From assembly GCF_009371885.1 (NCBI RefSeq), contig NZ_QLZA01000001.1, positions 62,001 through 126,000 of the forward strand: a stretch of 64,000 bases of DNA. The letters run 5' to 3'. Both the position numbers and the translations under genes were made by a program. Origin of the DNA: Bifidobacterium tibiigranuli. GTDB taxonomy: Bacteria; Actinomycetota; Actinomycetes; Actinomycetales; Bifidobacteriaceae. Each line of letters starts with the position of its first letter. The stretch's first letter is position 1. Below, piece after piece: positions 1-8,210 of this stretch. The notes beneath the pieces are model-generated. The model worked only from the letters and a program-made list of their open reading frames with translations. It had not been told where the DNA came from and did not search any database.

Positions 1-491
1 TTGCACTGTTCATCGTTGCTCTAGGGTCGATTCAGCTGGTATCCACATTTCATTCGTATGCGCTGAATCTGGCCGAACTCAACAATCTCAAGCGTCAGGA
101 AGCTTCGCTTGTGGCCCAGAAGCAGGAGCTGGAGAACAATATCGCCCGGTGGAACGACAAGGCTTACATTACCGCACAGGCGCGCGAACGTCTGGGCTTC
201 GTCTTCCCCGGTGAGCAGGCGATTCGCGTCGAACATCCTGAGGCTGTCACGGGCAATTCCAAGGACTCCGAAGCCAACGGGTCTTCCTCGCAGGATGGGC
301 ATAAGGCGTTGCCGTGGTACGGCGAGCTGTCCTATGCTTTCAAGCAGGCCGATGCGCCGCTTCCTAAAACCGCCAACGAGCAGGGCGCGAAAAGTCCTGC
401 TGGCGACTCTGGCGGTGCTAGTGGCACAGGTAGCGCTGGCGGCGCGCAAGGGAATGGTGCAGCATCAAATGGCGGCACAGCGGGTAAGTAG
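1..491 (+). CDS. ftsB: Septum formation initiator, FtsB/DivIC family (5' partial)
   Basis: The frame is open from base 3 and lacks its start, so the N-terminus lies outside the window. The visible part begins with the end of a transmembrane helix (FIVALGSIQLVSTF), then a coiled coil (LNNLKRQEASLVAQKQELENNI) and the conserved ARERLGFVFPGEQ stretch of FtsB/DivIC proteins. The last 60 residues are rich in Gly, Ser and Ala and look disordered. The family is a small bitopic divisome protein that links early and late division proteins. Position just upstream of DUF501 and ppx fits the usual actinobacterial cluster. Confidence 0.85.
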   Translation, partial: ALFIVALGSIQLVSTFHSYALNLAELNNLKRQEASLVAQKQELENNIARWNDKAYITAQARERLGFVFPGEQAIRVEHPEAVTGNSKDSEANGSSSQDGHKALPWYGELSYAFKQADAPLPKTANEQGAKSPAGDSGGASGTGSAGGAQGNGAASNGGTAGK

Positions 492-601
492 CTTCTGCTT
501 GTTCATGGAAAATATCGGCGAATGGCGATAGCAGTGATTATGACAATAACGACGATTATGGCGACCATCACAACATCAACGGCAATGACAATGGAGCGCA
601 G

Positions 602-1219
602 ATGACTCAACCCCAGGCCCAGTCTCATACCCAACCGCAGGGCGCAATCGACGCTGATATGCGTGCGCAGGCCGTCGCGCTGGTTGACCGATGCCTCGCC
701 GACCCGGCCAATGAGCACGATATCGCTATGGTGCGCAAGCAGTTGGGGCGTTTTCCTCGGGGCATGGTCGCCGTCGGCGCGCGGTGCGTCTGCGGCCGGC
801 CGCTGGCGGTCGTCACCCGGCCGGAACTGGATGATGGCACCCCATTCCCCACGACTTGCTACCTCACCAGTCCCGAGGCCGTCAAGGCGATCTCGCATTT
901 GGAAGCGAATGGCGTGATGCGCGAATACAACGAGCTGCTCAATACGGATGACGCGGTGCATGAGGCCTATGAACGTGCCCATGCGTTGTATCTGGCATTC
1001 CGGCACGAGCTTGCCACGCGTCTTGGGGACAGCGAGGAGCACATCGCGGGCACCAGCGCGGGCGGCATGCCGGCGCGCGTCAAATGCCTGCACGCGCTGC
1101 TGGCGCAGACGCTGGTCATGGGGTCTGGGGCTAATCCCATAGGCGACTTGGCTTTGGAGCGGGTTCACGAGGAGTTCAGCCCGACCGTGTGCCGATGCAC
1201 GACGCAGGTTGAGGACTGA
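602..1219 (+). CDS. DUF501 domain protein
   Basis: 205 aa. The ATG at 602 follows a GGAG motif. The core (VRKQLGRFPRGMVAVGARC, then CGRPLAVVTRPELDDGTPFP and TTCYLTSPEAVKAISHLE) is the DUF501 signature, a family of unknown function found mainly in actinobacteria. In these genomes it commonly lies between ftsB and ppx, as here. No membrane segment or signal peptide is visible. Several Cys residues (CVCG, TTCYL, near-C-terminal TVCRC) could bind metal, but this is inference. Confidence 0.85.
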   Translation: MTQPQAQSHTQPQGAIDADMRAQAVALVDRCLADPANEHDIAMVRKQLGRFPRGMVAVGARCVCGRPLAVVTRPELDDGTPFPTTCYLTSPEAVKAISHLEANGVMREYNELLNTDDAVHEAYERAHALYLAFRHELATRLGDSEEHIAGTSAGGMPARVKCLHALLAQTLVMGSGANPIGDLALERVHEEFSPTVCRCTTQVED

Positions 1220-1345
1220 ATCGGGCAGCGAGACGGCGCAGCGGCGTATACTCGGGCGAGTTGTTATTGAGGACTGTTGTTGAGGATTGTGTTTGCACGG
1301 ACAATCGGCACGGACAATCTGCACGAAGAAGGAGCAGCGAGGGCT

Positions 1346-2377
1346 ATGGAAGGTTCACAACGGGATGCAGTGACGGTCGCAGGCATCGATTGCGGCACGA
1401 ACTCGATTCGTCTCAAAATCGCGCGCGTCGATGCTGATGGCACGCATGACATTGTGCCCCGCATGCTCCGGGTGATTCGGCTCGGGCAGGATGTGGACAA
1501 AACCCACCGTTTCGCCGACGAGGCGCTAGAACGCGCCGATGCCGCAGTGCGTGAATTCGCCGATGTGCTGGCCGAGCACCCGGTTGACGGCATCCGTTTC
1601 GTAGCCACGTCGGCCACGCGCGACGCCGAGAACCGCGAGGTGTTCGAATCCTCGATGGAGCGCATTCTTGGCGTGCGCCCGGAGGTCATCCCCGGCAGCG
1701 AGGAGGCCGCACTGAGCTTTCTTGGCGCCACATGCGTCGCGCCGAGGCATGACCTCGCAGCGCCCTATCTCGTCGTGGACCTTGGCGGGGGCTCGACGGA
1801 GCTGGTGCTCGGCGGCGATGGAGTGAGTGCGCCGGACACGCAGGTGCAGGCGGCCTTCTCGATGAACATCGGGTCGGTGCGCATGACCGAGCGGCATCTG
1901 CGCTCCGATCCGCCGACGATCGAGGAGATTCGCGAGGCTGCCACGGATATCGACGAGCATATCGACGAGGCATTCCAGCAGGTTCCTGCGGGCAAAACTC
2001 GTACCATTATCGGCGTGTCGGGCACCGTGACCACGATGACCGCGCTGGCGCTGGGCTTGAAGGAATACGATCACAAGGCCGTGGACGGCGTGCGCATCCC
2101 ATTTTCTCAGGCCTTCGACGTTGACAACCAGTTCCTCAACATGACCCGCGCCGAGCGCAGTGAATACAAGACGATTCATCCCGGTCGCATCGATGTGGTC
2201 GGCGGGGGAGCGCTGGTCTGGAACCGCGTGCTCGCCAGGGTCTCCGAGGCAGCCGCGCAGGACCATACCGAACCACTGGATTCCTTCGTCGCCAGCGAGC
2301 ACGGGCTGCTCGACGGCATCGTGCTTGACTACGGCCGTCGGCTGCTAAAAGAGCGCTTTGCGAGGCGAACGGCATAG
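1346..2377 (+). CDS. ppx: Ppx/GppA family exopolyphosphatase / pppGpp phosphohydrolase
   Basis: 343 aa from ATG 1346, preceded by GAAGGAG about 11 nt upstream; an upstream in-frame TTG at 1277 lacks this signal. The N-terminus has the ASKHA-fold phosphate loop (GIDCGTNSIRLKIARVD) and a central VVDLGGGSTELVLG motif, both diagnostic of Ppx/GppA. This family hydrolyses polyphosphate or pppGpp. Length matches the short, two-domain actinobacterial form. It is the last protein-coding gene before the tRNA used as prophage attachment site. Confidence 0.9.
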   Translation: MEGSQRDAVTVAGIDCGTNSIRLKIARVDADGTHDIVPRMLRVIRLGQDVDKTHRFADEALERADAAVREFADVLAEHPVDGIRFVATSATRDAENREVFESSMERILGVRPEVIPGSEEAALSFLGATCVAPRHDLAAPYLVVDLGGGSTELVLGGDGVSAPDTQVQAAFSMNIGSVRMTERHLRSDPPTIEEIREAATDIDEHIDEAFQQVPAGKTRTIIGVSGTVTTMTALALGLKEYDHKAVDGVRIPFSQAFDVDNQFLNMTRAERSEYKTIHPGRIDVVGGGALVWNRVLARVSEAAAQDHTEPLDSFVASEHGLLDGIVLDYGRRLLKERFARRTA

Positions 2378-2426
2378 CCCGTGGCATAATAACTACGGTC
2401 GGCCTGCGTGATGCAGGCCAGACTAT

Positions 2427-2507
2427 GCCCCCGTGGCGGAATCGGTAGACGCAACTGACTTAAAATCAGTCGCCTTTGGCTTGTGGGTTCGAGTCCCACC
2501 GGGGGTA
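2427..2507 (+). tRNA. tRNA-Leu (anticodon UAA)
   Basis: Acceptor strands GCCCCCG (2427-2433) and CGGGGGT (2500-2506) pair and are followed by discriminator A. The anticodon stem ACTGA/TCAGT encloses loop CTTAAAA, giving anticodon TAA. The D-loop (GGCGGAATCGGTAGAC), the short class II variable arm and the GGTTCGAGTCC T-loop are standard for leucine tRNA. CCA is not encoded. Its 3' end is the prophage attachment core, so the last ~25 bases are probably phage-supplied but restore the gene. Confidence 0.95.
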
Positions 2508-2508
2508 C
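2483..2508 (+). repeat. attL core (26-bp direct repeat)
   Basis: The T-arm and 3' acceptor strand of tRNA-Leu, from GTGGGTTCGAG to GGGGGTAC, are identical to 45903-45928. Flanking bases differ on both sides, so 26 bp is the exact shared length. Location in a tRNA 3' end next to a tyrosine integrase is the classic attachment arrangement. Confidence 0.93.
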
Positions 2509-2554
2509 CGGAAAAAACGGCCGTGAACCGTTGGGAACACTAGGGTCGTAAAAG

Positions 2555-3706
2555 TCACGCAGCCTCGGCAGGCCGTTTTGAGCACGGAATGAGCGCGGAC
2601 CTGAGCAGAATCGCGTTCATCGCCTCGCCCACCGCATCGAGATCATCATCGAACAGATCCGCGTAGATGTCCAGGGTCATCGCCGCGCTCTTATGCCCGA
2701 GCTGCGCCTGCACCGCCTTCACATTCGCGCCGGACCGCACCATCAGCGATGCGGCAGTATGACGCAGGTCATGCACCGTCATAGGCTTCAGGCCCGCCCT
2801 CTTGACAGCGCCAGCATACCATGAGCCATCCTTGGGCTTCGGCTGGCGCATATGCCCGTCCAACGGCCCCGCGAACAGCAGATCATCCGCGCCCCTGCCC
2901 TCCCCAAGCCGTCTCAAAGGCTCGTCAAGCGCCTCGGGAAACACAACCGTCCGCGCCTCCCAGCTCTTCGGCAGACCCACCACGATGCCATTGCCGACCT
3001 GAGTCGCCGACACGCGCACGCTGATCCGATGACGATCGAAATCAACATCCCGCCACCGCAGGCCGATCGCCTCGCCCCAACGCAAGCCGACCGTGCCCAG
3101 CAGCAGCACCAGCACCGACCGCTGGAAATCATCCCCACTATGACGATGCCCCTTCCCATCCACGCACGCCGCAGACAACGCATACAACTCATCAACAGAC
3201 AGATACGCATGCGCTCGCACGCTCTTGCGAGGCAATGCGAGGCCTCGGGCAGGATTGCGCGCCAGACGCTGGTCACGCACCGCATCATCGAGGATGCCCG
3301 CGAGGATCCTGACGGAGCGCAGCACCACGCTGGCACTCCTGCGCTCGCTGAGGTCGGATATCCATTCCTGGATCTCGGAGGGCTTCAGGTCCTTGATCTG
3401 CCGTGCCGCCCATGTTGGCCTGACGTGCGTCTTCCATGTGGTTTCGAGGCTGCGCATGTAGCTGGGCTTGCATGAGGTCTTCTGCTTGGCCATCCATGCC
3501 GGCTCCAGCCTGCCTATGCTGATGGCTCCCGCCGATTCGGTCACGAACGCGCCGTGGTTCTTGCTTGATTCCTTCTCGACAGCCCACCGGCTGGCGTCCA
3601 GCTTGCGCCGGAACCCGCGCTTGGTGGTGGTGCCGCCGTCGGGCTTTCTGTAGCGCACCATGTACCTGATGCCCTTATCGGTCTCGTATGATTTGATGCT
3701 GGCCAT
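2555..3706 (-). CDS. int: Tyrosine-type integrase
   Basis: 383 aa. The start at 3706 is preceded on the minus strand by GGAAAGG about 8 nt upstream; the longer in-frame extension lacks support. It has an N-terminal AP2-like arm-binding domain (residues ~1-55), a SAM-like core-binding domain (~60-155) and a catalytic domain with R209 (GLRWGE), H312 and R315 (HDLRH), H338 (LGHKS) and nucleophile Y348 (DIYAD). All catalytic residues are present. The gene ends 47 bp from attL, as expected for phages integrating into tRNA 3' ends. It catalyses integration and, with a directionality factor, excision. Confidence 0.95.
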   Translation of the reverse strand: MASIKSYETDKGIRYMVRYRKPDGGTTTKRGFRRKLDASRWAVEKESSKNHGAFVTESAGAISIGRLEPAWMAKQKTSCKPSYMRSLETTWKTHVRPTWAARQIKDLKPSEIQEWISDLSERRSASVVLRSVRILAGILDDAVRDQRLARNPARGLALPRKSVRAHAYLSVDELYALSAACVDGKGHRHSGDDFQRSVLVLLLGTVGLRWGEAIGLRWRDVDFDRHRISVRVSATQVGNGIVVGLPKSWEARTVVFPEALDEPLRRLGEGRGADDLLFAGPLDGHMRQPKPKDGSWYAGAVKRAGLKPMTVHDLRHTAASLMVRSGANVKAVQAQLGHKSAAMTLDIYADLFDDDLDAVGEAMNAILLRSALIPCSKRPAEAA

Positions 3707-3794
3707 ATGCACGCCTTTCCGATTCACTCGCTCCGGCCGACATTTCCTTGCTCGTTTGCATAAATACAAGCACAGATGAAACGGATTCGAGATC

Positions 3795-4343
3795 CTATTC
3801 ATGTTTTTCTTTTTCGAAATAATCCCGTTTGAGATCATCGAATGGCATTATCCTGATTAGATCAGAACGGTTCATTGGAGCAACCACTTCCTGCTCGGCC
3901 TGGACATTGCCCCGTGCCGGCACTGAACTGATATCCACTGCATTCCGGGCTTTTATCTCTATGACGAGTCCCCTGAGGGACTTCGACGCATAATACGAAT
4001 CCATGAAATGCTCCGGGGCTTTGGTGAACGAAACCCAGTGCCCGTCGAATCGGATACTAGAAGGATCCCGCTGCTCCTCCCACCTTTTATGACGTTTATT
4101 GAATAGTTCTTTTTGGGATGCTGCATCGTATGCTTCCCAGTCGGGAAAATCGCCGAATTCAGGTTCGGGGTCGCCTCCCTGAAGAATTCTGTACAACAGC
4201 CGGCCTTCCGGATAGCGCAATTCCGGATGATTTTCGAATACACACTTCCAAAATAGATCCGTCTTAGCGAGGTTGTCACGTCCCGACGAGCCCAAGGGTA
4301 TGCTCTGCCATTTGTTGATTTCACTTATTAGTTCTTTATCCAT
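3795..4343 (-). CDS. Putative mono-ADP-ribosyltransferase (R-S-E type), prophage cargo
   Basis: 182 aa from ATG 4343; an upstream in-frame extension to 4493 looks non-coding. Three motifs occur in the order of R-S-E ADP-ribosyltransferases: R52 in GRLLYRILQGG (like LYRG), S105-F-T in HWVSFTKAPEHF (STS-like), and E150-x-E152 in AEQEVVAP (ARTT motif), after a beta strand LRGLVIEIKA. That is what is seen; the ART call is inference from motif spacing. Target unknown; no signal peptide is visible, so it would act in the cytoplasm. It lies 100 bp downstream of the putative type IV restriction gene on the same strand and may be cotranscribed. Codon use is AT-richer than the phage core. Confidence 0.5.
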   Translation of the reverse strand: MDKELISEINKWQSIPLGSSGRDNLAKTDLFWKCVFENHPELRYPEGRLLYRILQGGDPEPEFGDFPDWEAYDAASQKELFNKRHKRWEEQRDPSSIRFDGHWVSFTKAPEHFMDSYYASKSLRGLVIEIKARNAVDISSVPARGNVQAEQEVVAPMNRSDLIRIMPFDDLKRDYFEKEKHE

Positions 4344-4443
4344 ATAAATCCCACTTTTCTTGTAGTCAATGCTATCCGAATCATGTCGTCGAGAAAAGGA
4401 CCCAGCCGAAGCGGGGCCAATTGACTCGTCATGAGGACGTCGC

Positions 4444-5895
4444 TTATTCCGTGGCCCGGGGAAACTCCGCCCGCGAGCTCTCCGGAAAGACATCGAACGA
4501 TCCCTCGCCGTTCTCCATGAACACCGTGATGCTAAGCTCCCGACACAGTTCCAGCATGGCTGGTACCGGCTCTCCGGGAAGCAGTATTCCGGCTGTGACG
4601 TCGCCGTAGTCGTCGCTGGTGTTCATGCAGTGCCTGTAGTCCAGGACCTGTCCGATGGCGGTCCTCACGTATTCACGTGCCGTTGAGACTTTCGCCTCCA
4701 TGACCATGTTCTCGGTCGCGTCGAAAAGATCGGGGGTCAGATGCACGTCTCCATGCCCGAACGTCACGTCATGGACATCATGCCCTGCGTCCTCAAGCCA
4801 CCGTCCGAACCGATTCTGCAGCGACATCTCACGTCGGTGCAGGCTTCTGCGCTCCTGTCCGGGCTCATACTCACGCGAGTCCTCGGTGTTCTTCTCCTGC
4901 CATTTCCGGTCGTAGACGGGCCATCCATGATCGGGCGTCCGGGCGCCCGTCGGACCCGTTGTCCCGGCAGCGGGATCCGTCGACATCTCGCCAAACAGGG
5001 ATGTGTCGGCCTGGCCTATCGGAATGAGATTGAAGACGATGAATCTTCCCTTGTTCGTGTCGGACCCGTCCGGGACCTGAAACGTATAGGGGACGTCCGC
5101 GAGGGCGAACGCGCCGACATACGTCGCCTTGCTCGGTTCGGTGAGGAAAACGCGCAGCGTCGCAGTGTTATCCCGGGAATCGATGATGTGTTTGTTCTGG
5201 TAGTTTCCCAGAAGCTTCTCATCATGGTCTTGCCCGCCCATGCCCACATATCTGAACGTCCCGTCTTCGCGCATCCCCTCCAATGAAGCGACGCCCGCGT
5301 GCAGGTGCTTCTTGGACGAGAACAGGAGGATATCGTCCCGTTTCTTCAGGGGAACAATGCCGGCCTGTATCCTCCCCTCGCCGAAACGCTTGCCGATGAC
5401 CTTCCTGCTGGTCAGTTCGCCCGGCTCATACGGCCACGGGTCGCTCTCCAAATACTTTTCGTACCAGCGCAAGGATGTCTCCAGATGAGTAGCGTTTGTT
5501 TTTACGGGCCCATTATCCGATGGAGACCTTCTGTAGTTAATTCCCGATCCCCTAAGAAAATCGATTAGCGTCCGTACATCGGCAGGGTCTTTGATCTCGG
5601 TAAGTATCTTCTTGTCCAGAAGAGGCTTGATTCCGAAGGCGTTCATTGTTCTGGAGGTCGTTCGGTCAACGAATTCGAGCGACTTCAGGTCCTCGTCCTT
5701 GCCTAGGTCGGGGGATCCGCCTGATGTATTCCGGTCGTCCGTAATGAACGCTTCGATGCGGTTTCGTACGGAAACCGCATCATTGCCGACGAACAGCATC
5801 GACATGTACTTATTGACGGTATTGTTCTTGAGGTTTTTCTGCAGCCAGTTCCTGAAGCCGTCCGCCGCTGCCTTTTCCTCATCCGAAATAGACAT
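4444..5895 (-). CDS. Putative modification-dependent (type IV) restriction endonuclease, SRA-like + PD-(D/E)XK
   Basis: 483 aa; ATG 5895 follows GGGAGA. Residues ~1-170 are helical with no motif I recognise. Residues ~178-300 resemble the SRA/YDG-like reader of Streptomyces McrA-type enzymes: DGTFRYVGMGGQDHDE, a GN..N step, LRVFLTE, TYVGAFAL and GRFIVFNLIP follow that domain's order. Residues ~360-470 carry a PD-(D/E)XK nuclease: P388-D389, E400-x-K402 (VMEAK), then Q416-x3-Y420 (IGQVLDY). Known McrA-type proteins with this reader usually have HNH instead. Likely role is cleavage of modified invading DNA by the lysogen. No methyltransferase is nearby, as expected for type IV. Confidence 0.6.
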   Translation of the reverse strand: MSISDEEKAAADGFRNWLQKNLKNNTVNKYMSMLFVGNDAVSVRNRIEAFITDDRNTSGGSPDLGKDEDLKSLEFVDRTTSRTMNAFGIKPLLDKKILTEIKDPADVRTLIDFLRGSGINYRRSPSDNGPVKTNATHLETSLRWYEKYLESDPWPYEPGELTSRKVIGKRFGEGRIQAGIVPLKKRDDILLFSSKKHLHAGVASLEGMREDGTFRYVGMGGQDHDEKLLGNYQNKHIIDSRDNTATLRVFLTEPSKATYVGAFALADVPYTFQVPDGSDTNKGRFIVFNLIPIGQADTSLFGEMSTDPAAGTTGPTGARTPDHGWPVYDRKWQEKNTEDSREYEPGQERRSLHRREMSLQNRFGRWLEDAGHDVHDVTFGHGDVHLTPDLFDATENMVMEAKVSTAREYVRTAIGQVLDYRHCMNTSDDYGDVTAGILLPGEPVPAMLELCRELSITVFMENGEGSFDVFPESSRAEFPRATE

Positions 5896-6059
5896 TTCGC
5901 AATCTCCCTGTCCCGCATGGTTCGCTGATGCTAGACCGAGACCTCACTTGTCTCGGCGTCAGCTCCAATCATACCTTCGTTGAACAATGAATGTGGTAGG
6001 CGCAGGCCGCAGCAAGATAGTAGTGCCTCGGTCAATGGAATACGACGGCAGTAACGAAA

Positions 6060-6317
6060 GTGGAAGCGCTTTTGTCAGAAGACGGTACGGCGGTCCTAAT
6101 GGTGTCACTGGGGACGGTTCCGACTCGGAAAGGTTCGAAGGCGAAGCCTCATGTGGCATTGGTTGATGCAGACTACACACTGTTCGAGTTCAGTGCCAGA
6201 AGCCAGTCATATGGCTATCTGGCATGTCATGTCGGAATGAAAGCCAGGGCGCTTATCGAAAAACGGACAGGCGACTTCAATGATGGCTTCTACTATTCGG
6301 TCGCGTTAGTGTTCTGA
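6060..6317 (+). CDS. Small hypothetical protein, doubtful
   Basis: 85 aa from GTG 6060, with no convincing ribosome binding site and an in-frame stop at 6021. The composition is protein-like, with a YTLFEFSARSQSYGYL segment and an aromatic C-terminus FNDGFYYSVALVF. It is the only candidate in the 490-bp gap 5896-6385 between two leftward cargo genes; the remainder of that gap probably holds the promoter of the restriction gene. Could be a truncated remnant or noise. Confidence 0.25.
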   Translation: MEALLSEDGTAVLMVSLGTVPTRKGSKAKPHVALVDADYTLFEFSARSQSYGYLACHVGMKARALIEKRTGDFNDGFYYSVALVF

Positions 6318-6385
6318 ACCTGCTCAATACTAGCCTTTGGTAATCCTCGACGACTTGCCTCGTCACATCCAACTCGGAGGCGATC

Positions 6386-7228
6386 CTAGATGCCTAGAGC
6401 CTTTGCTTTCGCCGCAGAGAACTCCTCATCGGTGAGTATTCCCTTGTCATGGAGGGAAGCCAACTGCTCGAGTTCGGACGGGCTCTCCCTACCCGTGCCA
6501 TTCGGAGCTGAAGTGGTCATATGCTTGGCGGCGTTGTTCACGTTGTTGACAAAAACCATAGCCTTGCCAACCTTCTTGGGGGCAACCTCAACCATCCATG
6601 AGAAGTCAGGTCCTTCGACGACTAGGTATTTCTCTCCGCCGATCCTCTTCTTCATACCGAAGGCGAGAACCCCAGTTGCCAGCAGGCGAGTCAAGGTGGT
6701 TCTTGATTGTGAGTCCGAACCGTCCTCGAGGCTCGCCTTCACGCCGGACAATGGTTTCCTGTCGTCGTTGTAGATGATCGCACTATCGTCCAACTTCATG
6801 ATTCCATTGGTTCCGATGAATATGTTCGGACTATGAAGGTCCCGGAGCGTTGGCGTTTTCTTGGGATGTATGGCGTATCGTTCTGGCAGTGGCGATGGAG
6901 AAGCGCTGATATCTTTCAATAGCTCTTCGTAGATATCGTGTGCGCCTTTCGACTGATGTCGCATGAAGACCATGGAATAGGGGTCCTCGCCGCCATCCGT
7001 CGTTTTGGTTATCTTCTTGCTTGTGCTTCCGTCCGGTAGCATCACCTGCACGGTAAGACAGGGATTCCAAACCATGTTGCCCGGTATCCAGCCTACGGAC
7101 ACGATGGATGCCACCGGGACCGATGCCTCGTCTACGCCGTTTGTAATTCCGCCCAGCCAATTGTGGTGGAAGACAAGTAGCCCGTTGTCGAAATCTATGG
7201 ATCCGCCGGTTCCTTTTTGATGCAACAT
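6386..7228 (-). CDS. DUF4429/bPH-like protein with C-terminal SHOCT domain
   Basis: 280 aa, ATG 7228. The first ~105 residues (IDFDNGLLVFHH, VPVASIVSVGWIPG) resemble DUF4429, a bacterial PH-like fold, and residues ~130-230 look like a second PH-like unit (IFIGTNGIMKLDD, KYLVVEGPDFSWMVEV). The C-terminus LEQLASLHDKGILTDEEF matches SHOCT, a short oligomerisation or recruitment module. Such proteins are frequent in actinobacterial prophages, with no established function. It lies downstream of immA on the same strand, 65 bp away, and is probably part of the lysogeny transcript. Confidence 0.65.
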   Translation of the reverse strand: MLHQKGTGGSIDFDNGLLVFHHNWLGGITNGVDEASVPVASIVSVGWIPGNMVWNPCLTVQVMLPDGSTSKKITKTTDGGEDPYSMVFMRHQSKGAHDIYEELLKDISASPSPLPERYAIHPKKTPTLRDLHSPNIFIGTNGIMKLDDSAIIYNDDRKPLSGVKASLEDGSDSQSRTTLTRLLATGVLAFGMKKRIGGEKYLVVEGPDFSWMVEVAPKKVGKAMVFVNNVNNAAKHMTTSAPNGTGRESPSELEQLASLHDKGILTDEEFSAAKAKALGI

Positions 7229-7293
7229 CGTTCAGACTTCTTTCTTGATTACTGCCTCTGGGGAAATCATAGTTCCATCGTGGCAGTGCGTCA

Positions 7294-7716
7294 TCAATCA
7301 CTTCTCGAGTAGACGAGTCTCCAGTAGTCTTCGAGCACCCCGACCGTTACGTTCAGCTCGTTGGCGATCAATGCCGGTTCGCCGTCGTACTCGCTGCCCA
7401 GCATGTCGAGGTATTTACCGGGCACGAGCGTCCGTGCGGTCAGCCTCCTCGTGCGAGTTTCGGCTTTCGTTGATGCGAGGCCGACACAGGATGAATCGAA
7501 ATAGCTCCAGTGGACAAGCTCGTGCACAAGTGTGCACCGTTTCTGGGTATACCGTAGCGATCTATCAATGACGATAGTCTTCGTCTGCTCGTCATATACT
7601 CCATTAACACCTGCGGGCAGTCGATCGCTGCATACGGTTACGTCGAGCGTATCTGCATACCGCCGTAGATCACCGTAAGTCATTCTGCGGTCGATTCGGA
7701 GGTCACGCTCCGGCAT
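7294..7716 (-). CDS. ImmA/IrrE-family metallopeptidase
   Basis: 140 aa. The zinc-binding HELVH motif is at residues 65-69 (CTLVHELVHWSYFDS), preceded by the typical TIVIDRSLRYTQKRCT strand and helix and followed by an acidic AETRTRRLTARTLV helix of DUF955. Known members cleave the adjacent XRE repressor, as ImmA does ImmR in ICEBs1. The gene overlaps the repressor by 14 bp on the same strand, supporting a repressor-protease pair and an induction route independent of RecA-driven autocleavage. Confidence 0.85.
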   Translation of the reverse strand: MPERDLRIDRRMTYGDLRRYADTLDVTVCSDRLPAGVNGVYDEQTKTIVIDRSLRYTQKRCTLVHELVHWSYFDSSCVGLASTKAETRTRRLTARTLVPGKYLDMLGSEYDGEPALIANELNVTVGVLEDYWRLVYSRSD

Positions 7717-8164
7717 CAGGGTCGGCCTCCCTTTCCGATTCTTTGTTTTCGTCGTGGTAGGCCGCGAGATTCATATCACCCTGGCGGACCTTCTCCATAA
7801 CGATGCGCTTCTTATCCTCGTCGCTAAGCGCTTCAAGGTTAATTTCGATAGGCGGCCACGGGCCGACTTCATTTATGACATCCTGTTCGGCACGCGCCAC
7901 GATCGTCTGTATATTCATTCCGACGTGGCCGCATATCTGATACGCGACATCCATCGGTATCTGTCGTTCTCCACTTAACCACTGGGAGAGATTCTTCGGC
8001 TGGCGTTTGATCTCCCTAGCCACTTGACGTTGACTGTATCCCTTAGCCGCTATGGCCCCTCTGATCTCCTCGCTTACTCGTTTGGAGAAAAGGACAGCAC
8101 GGTCTTTCAATAATTGATTCACATGGACATCATACCACTTCTTATGAACTCTAATGTAGTCCAT
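7703..8164 (-). CDS. XRE-family lysogeny repressor (ImmR/CI-like)
   Basis: 153 aa from ATG 8164. The helix-turn-helix is at residues ~30-85 (RGAIAAKGYSQRQVAREI, NLSQWLSGERQIP). The C-terminal part is acidic and low in complexity and lacks the Ser/Lys dyad of LexA-type autocleaving repressors, which fits proteolysis by the overlapping ImmA gene instead. No Shine-Dalgarno is seen before ATG 8164. The start codon lies inside an operator-like half-site (TGTAGTCCATAC, read on the plus strand), suggesting a leaderless, autoregulated mRNA. Confidence 0.8.
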   Translation of the reverse strand: MDYIRVHKKWYDVHVNQLLKDRAVLFSKRVSEEIRGAIAAKGYSQRQVAREIKRQPKNLSQWLSGERQIPMDVAYQICGHVGMNIQTIVARAEQDVINEVGPWPPIEINLEALSDEDKKRIVMEKVRQGDMNLAAYHDENKESEREADPDAGA

Positions 8165-8166
8165 AC
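8155..8166. promoter_or_regulatory. Operator-like half-site over the repressor start
   Basis: TGTAGTCCATAC matches TGTAGTTCATAT, the left half of the palindrome at 8208-8227, at 10 of 12 positions. It covers the repressor start codon (8162-8164, minus strand). A second partial match, TATGAACT, lies at 8143-8150. Confidence 0.5.
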
Positions 8167-8181
8167 AGACAGACACGCCGT

Positions 8182-8210
8182 TTGACGTAGGTCCACAAGA
8201 ACGGTATTGT
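8182..8210 (+). promoter_or_regulatory. Early rightward promoter (Cro promoter)
   Basis: TTGACG (8182-8187), a 17-bp spacer and TATTGT (8205-8210) form a good sigma70-type promoter. The expected start, about 7 nt past the -10 box, falls at or next to A8218, the first base of the Cro-like ATG, so the transcript would be leaderless. Confidence 0.65.

Noticed and set aside
503..1324. 273-aa minus-strand frame
   Set aside because: Shadow of the DUF501 gene; low-complexity Val/Ile run near its C-terminus and no family features.
2400..2426. GGCCTGCGTGATGCAGGCC as a terminator after ppx
   Set aside because: A short imperfect hairpin with no U-run directly before the tRNA; could equally be part of the tRNA promoter region.
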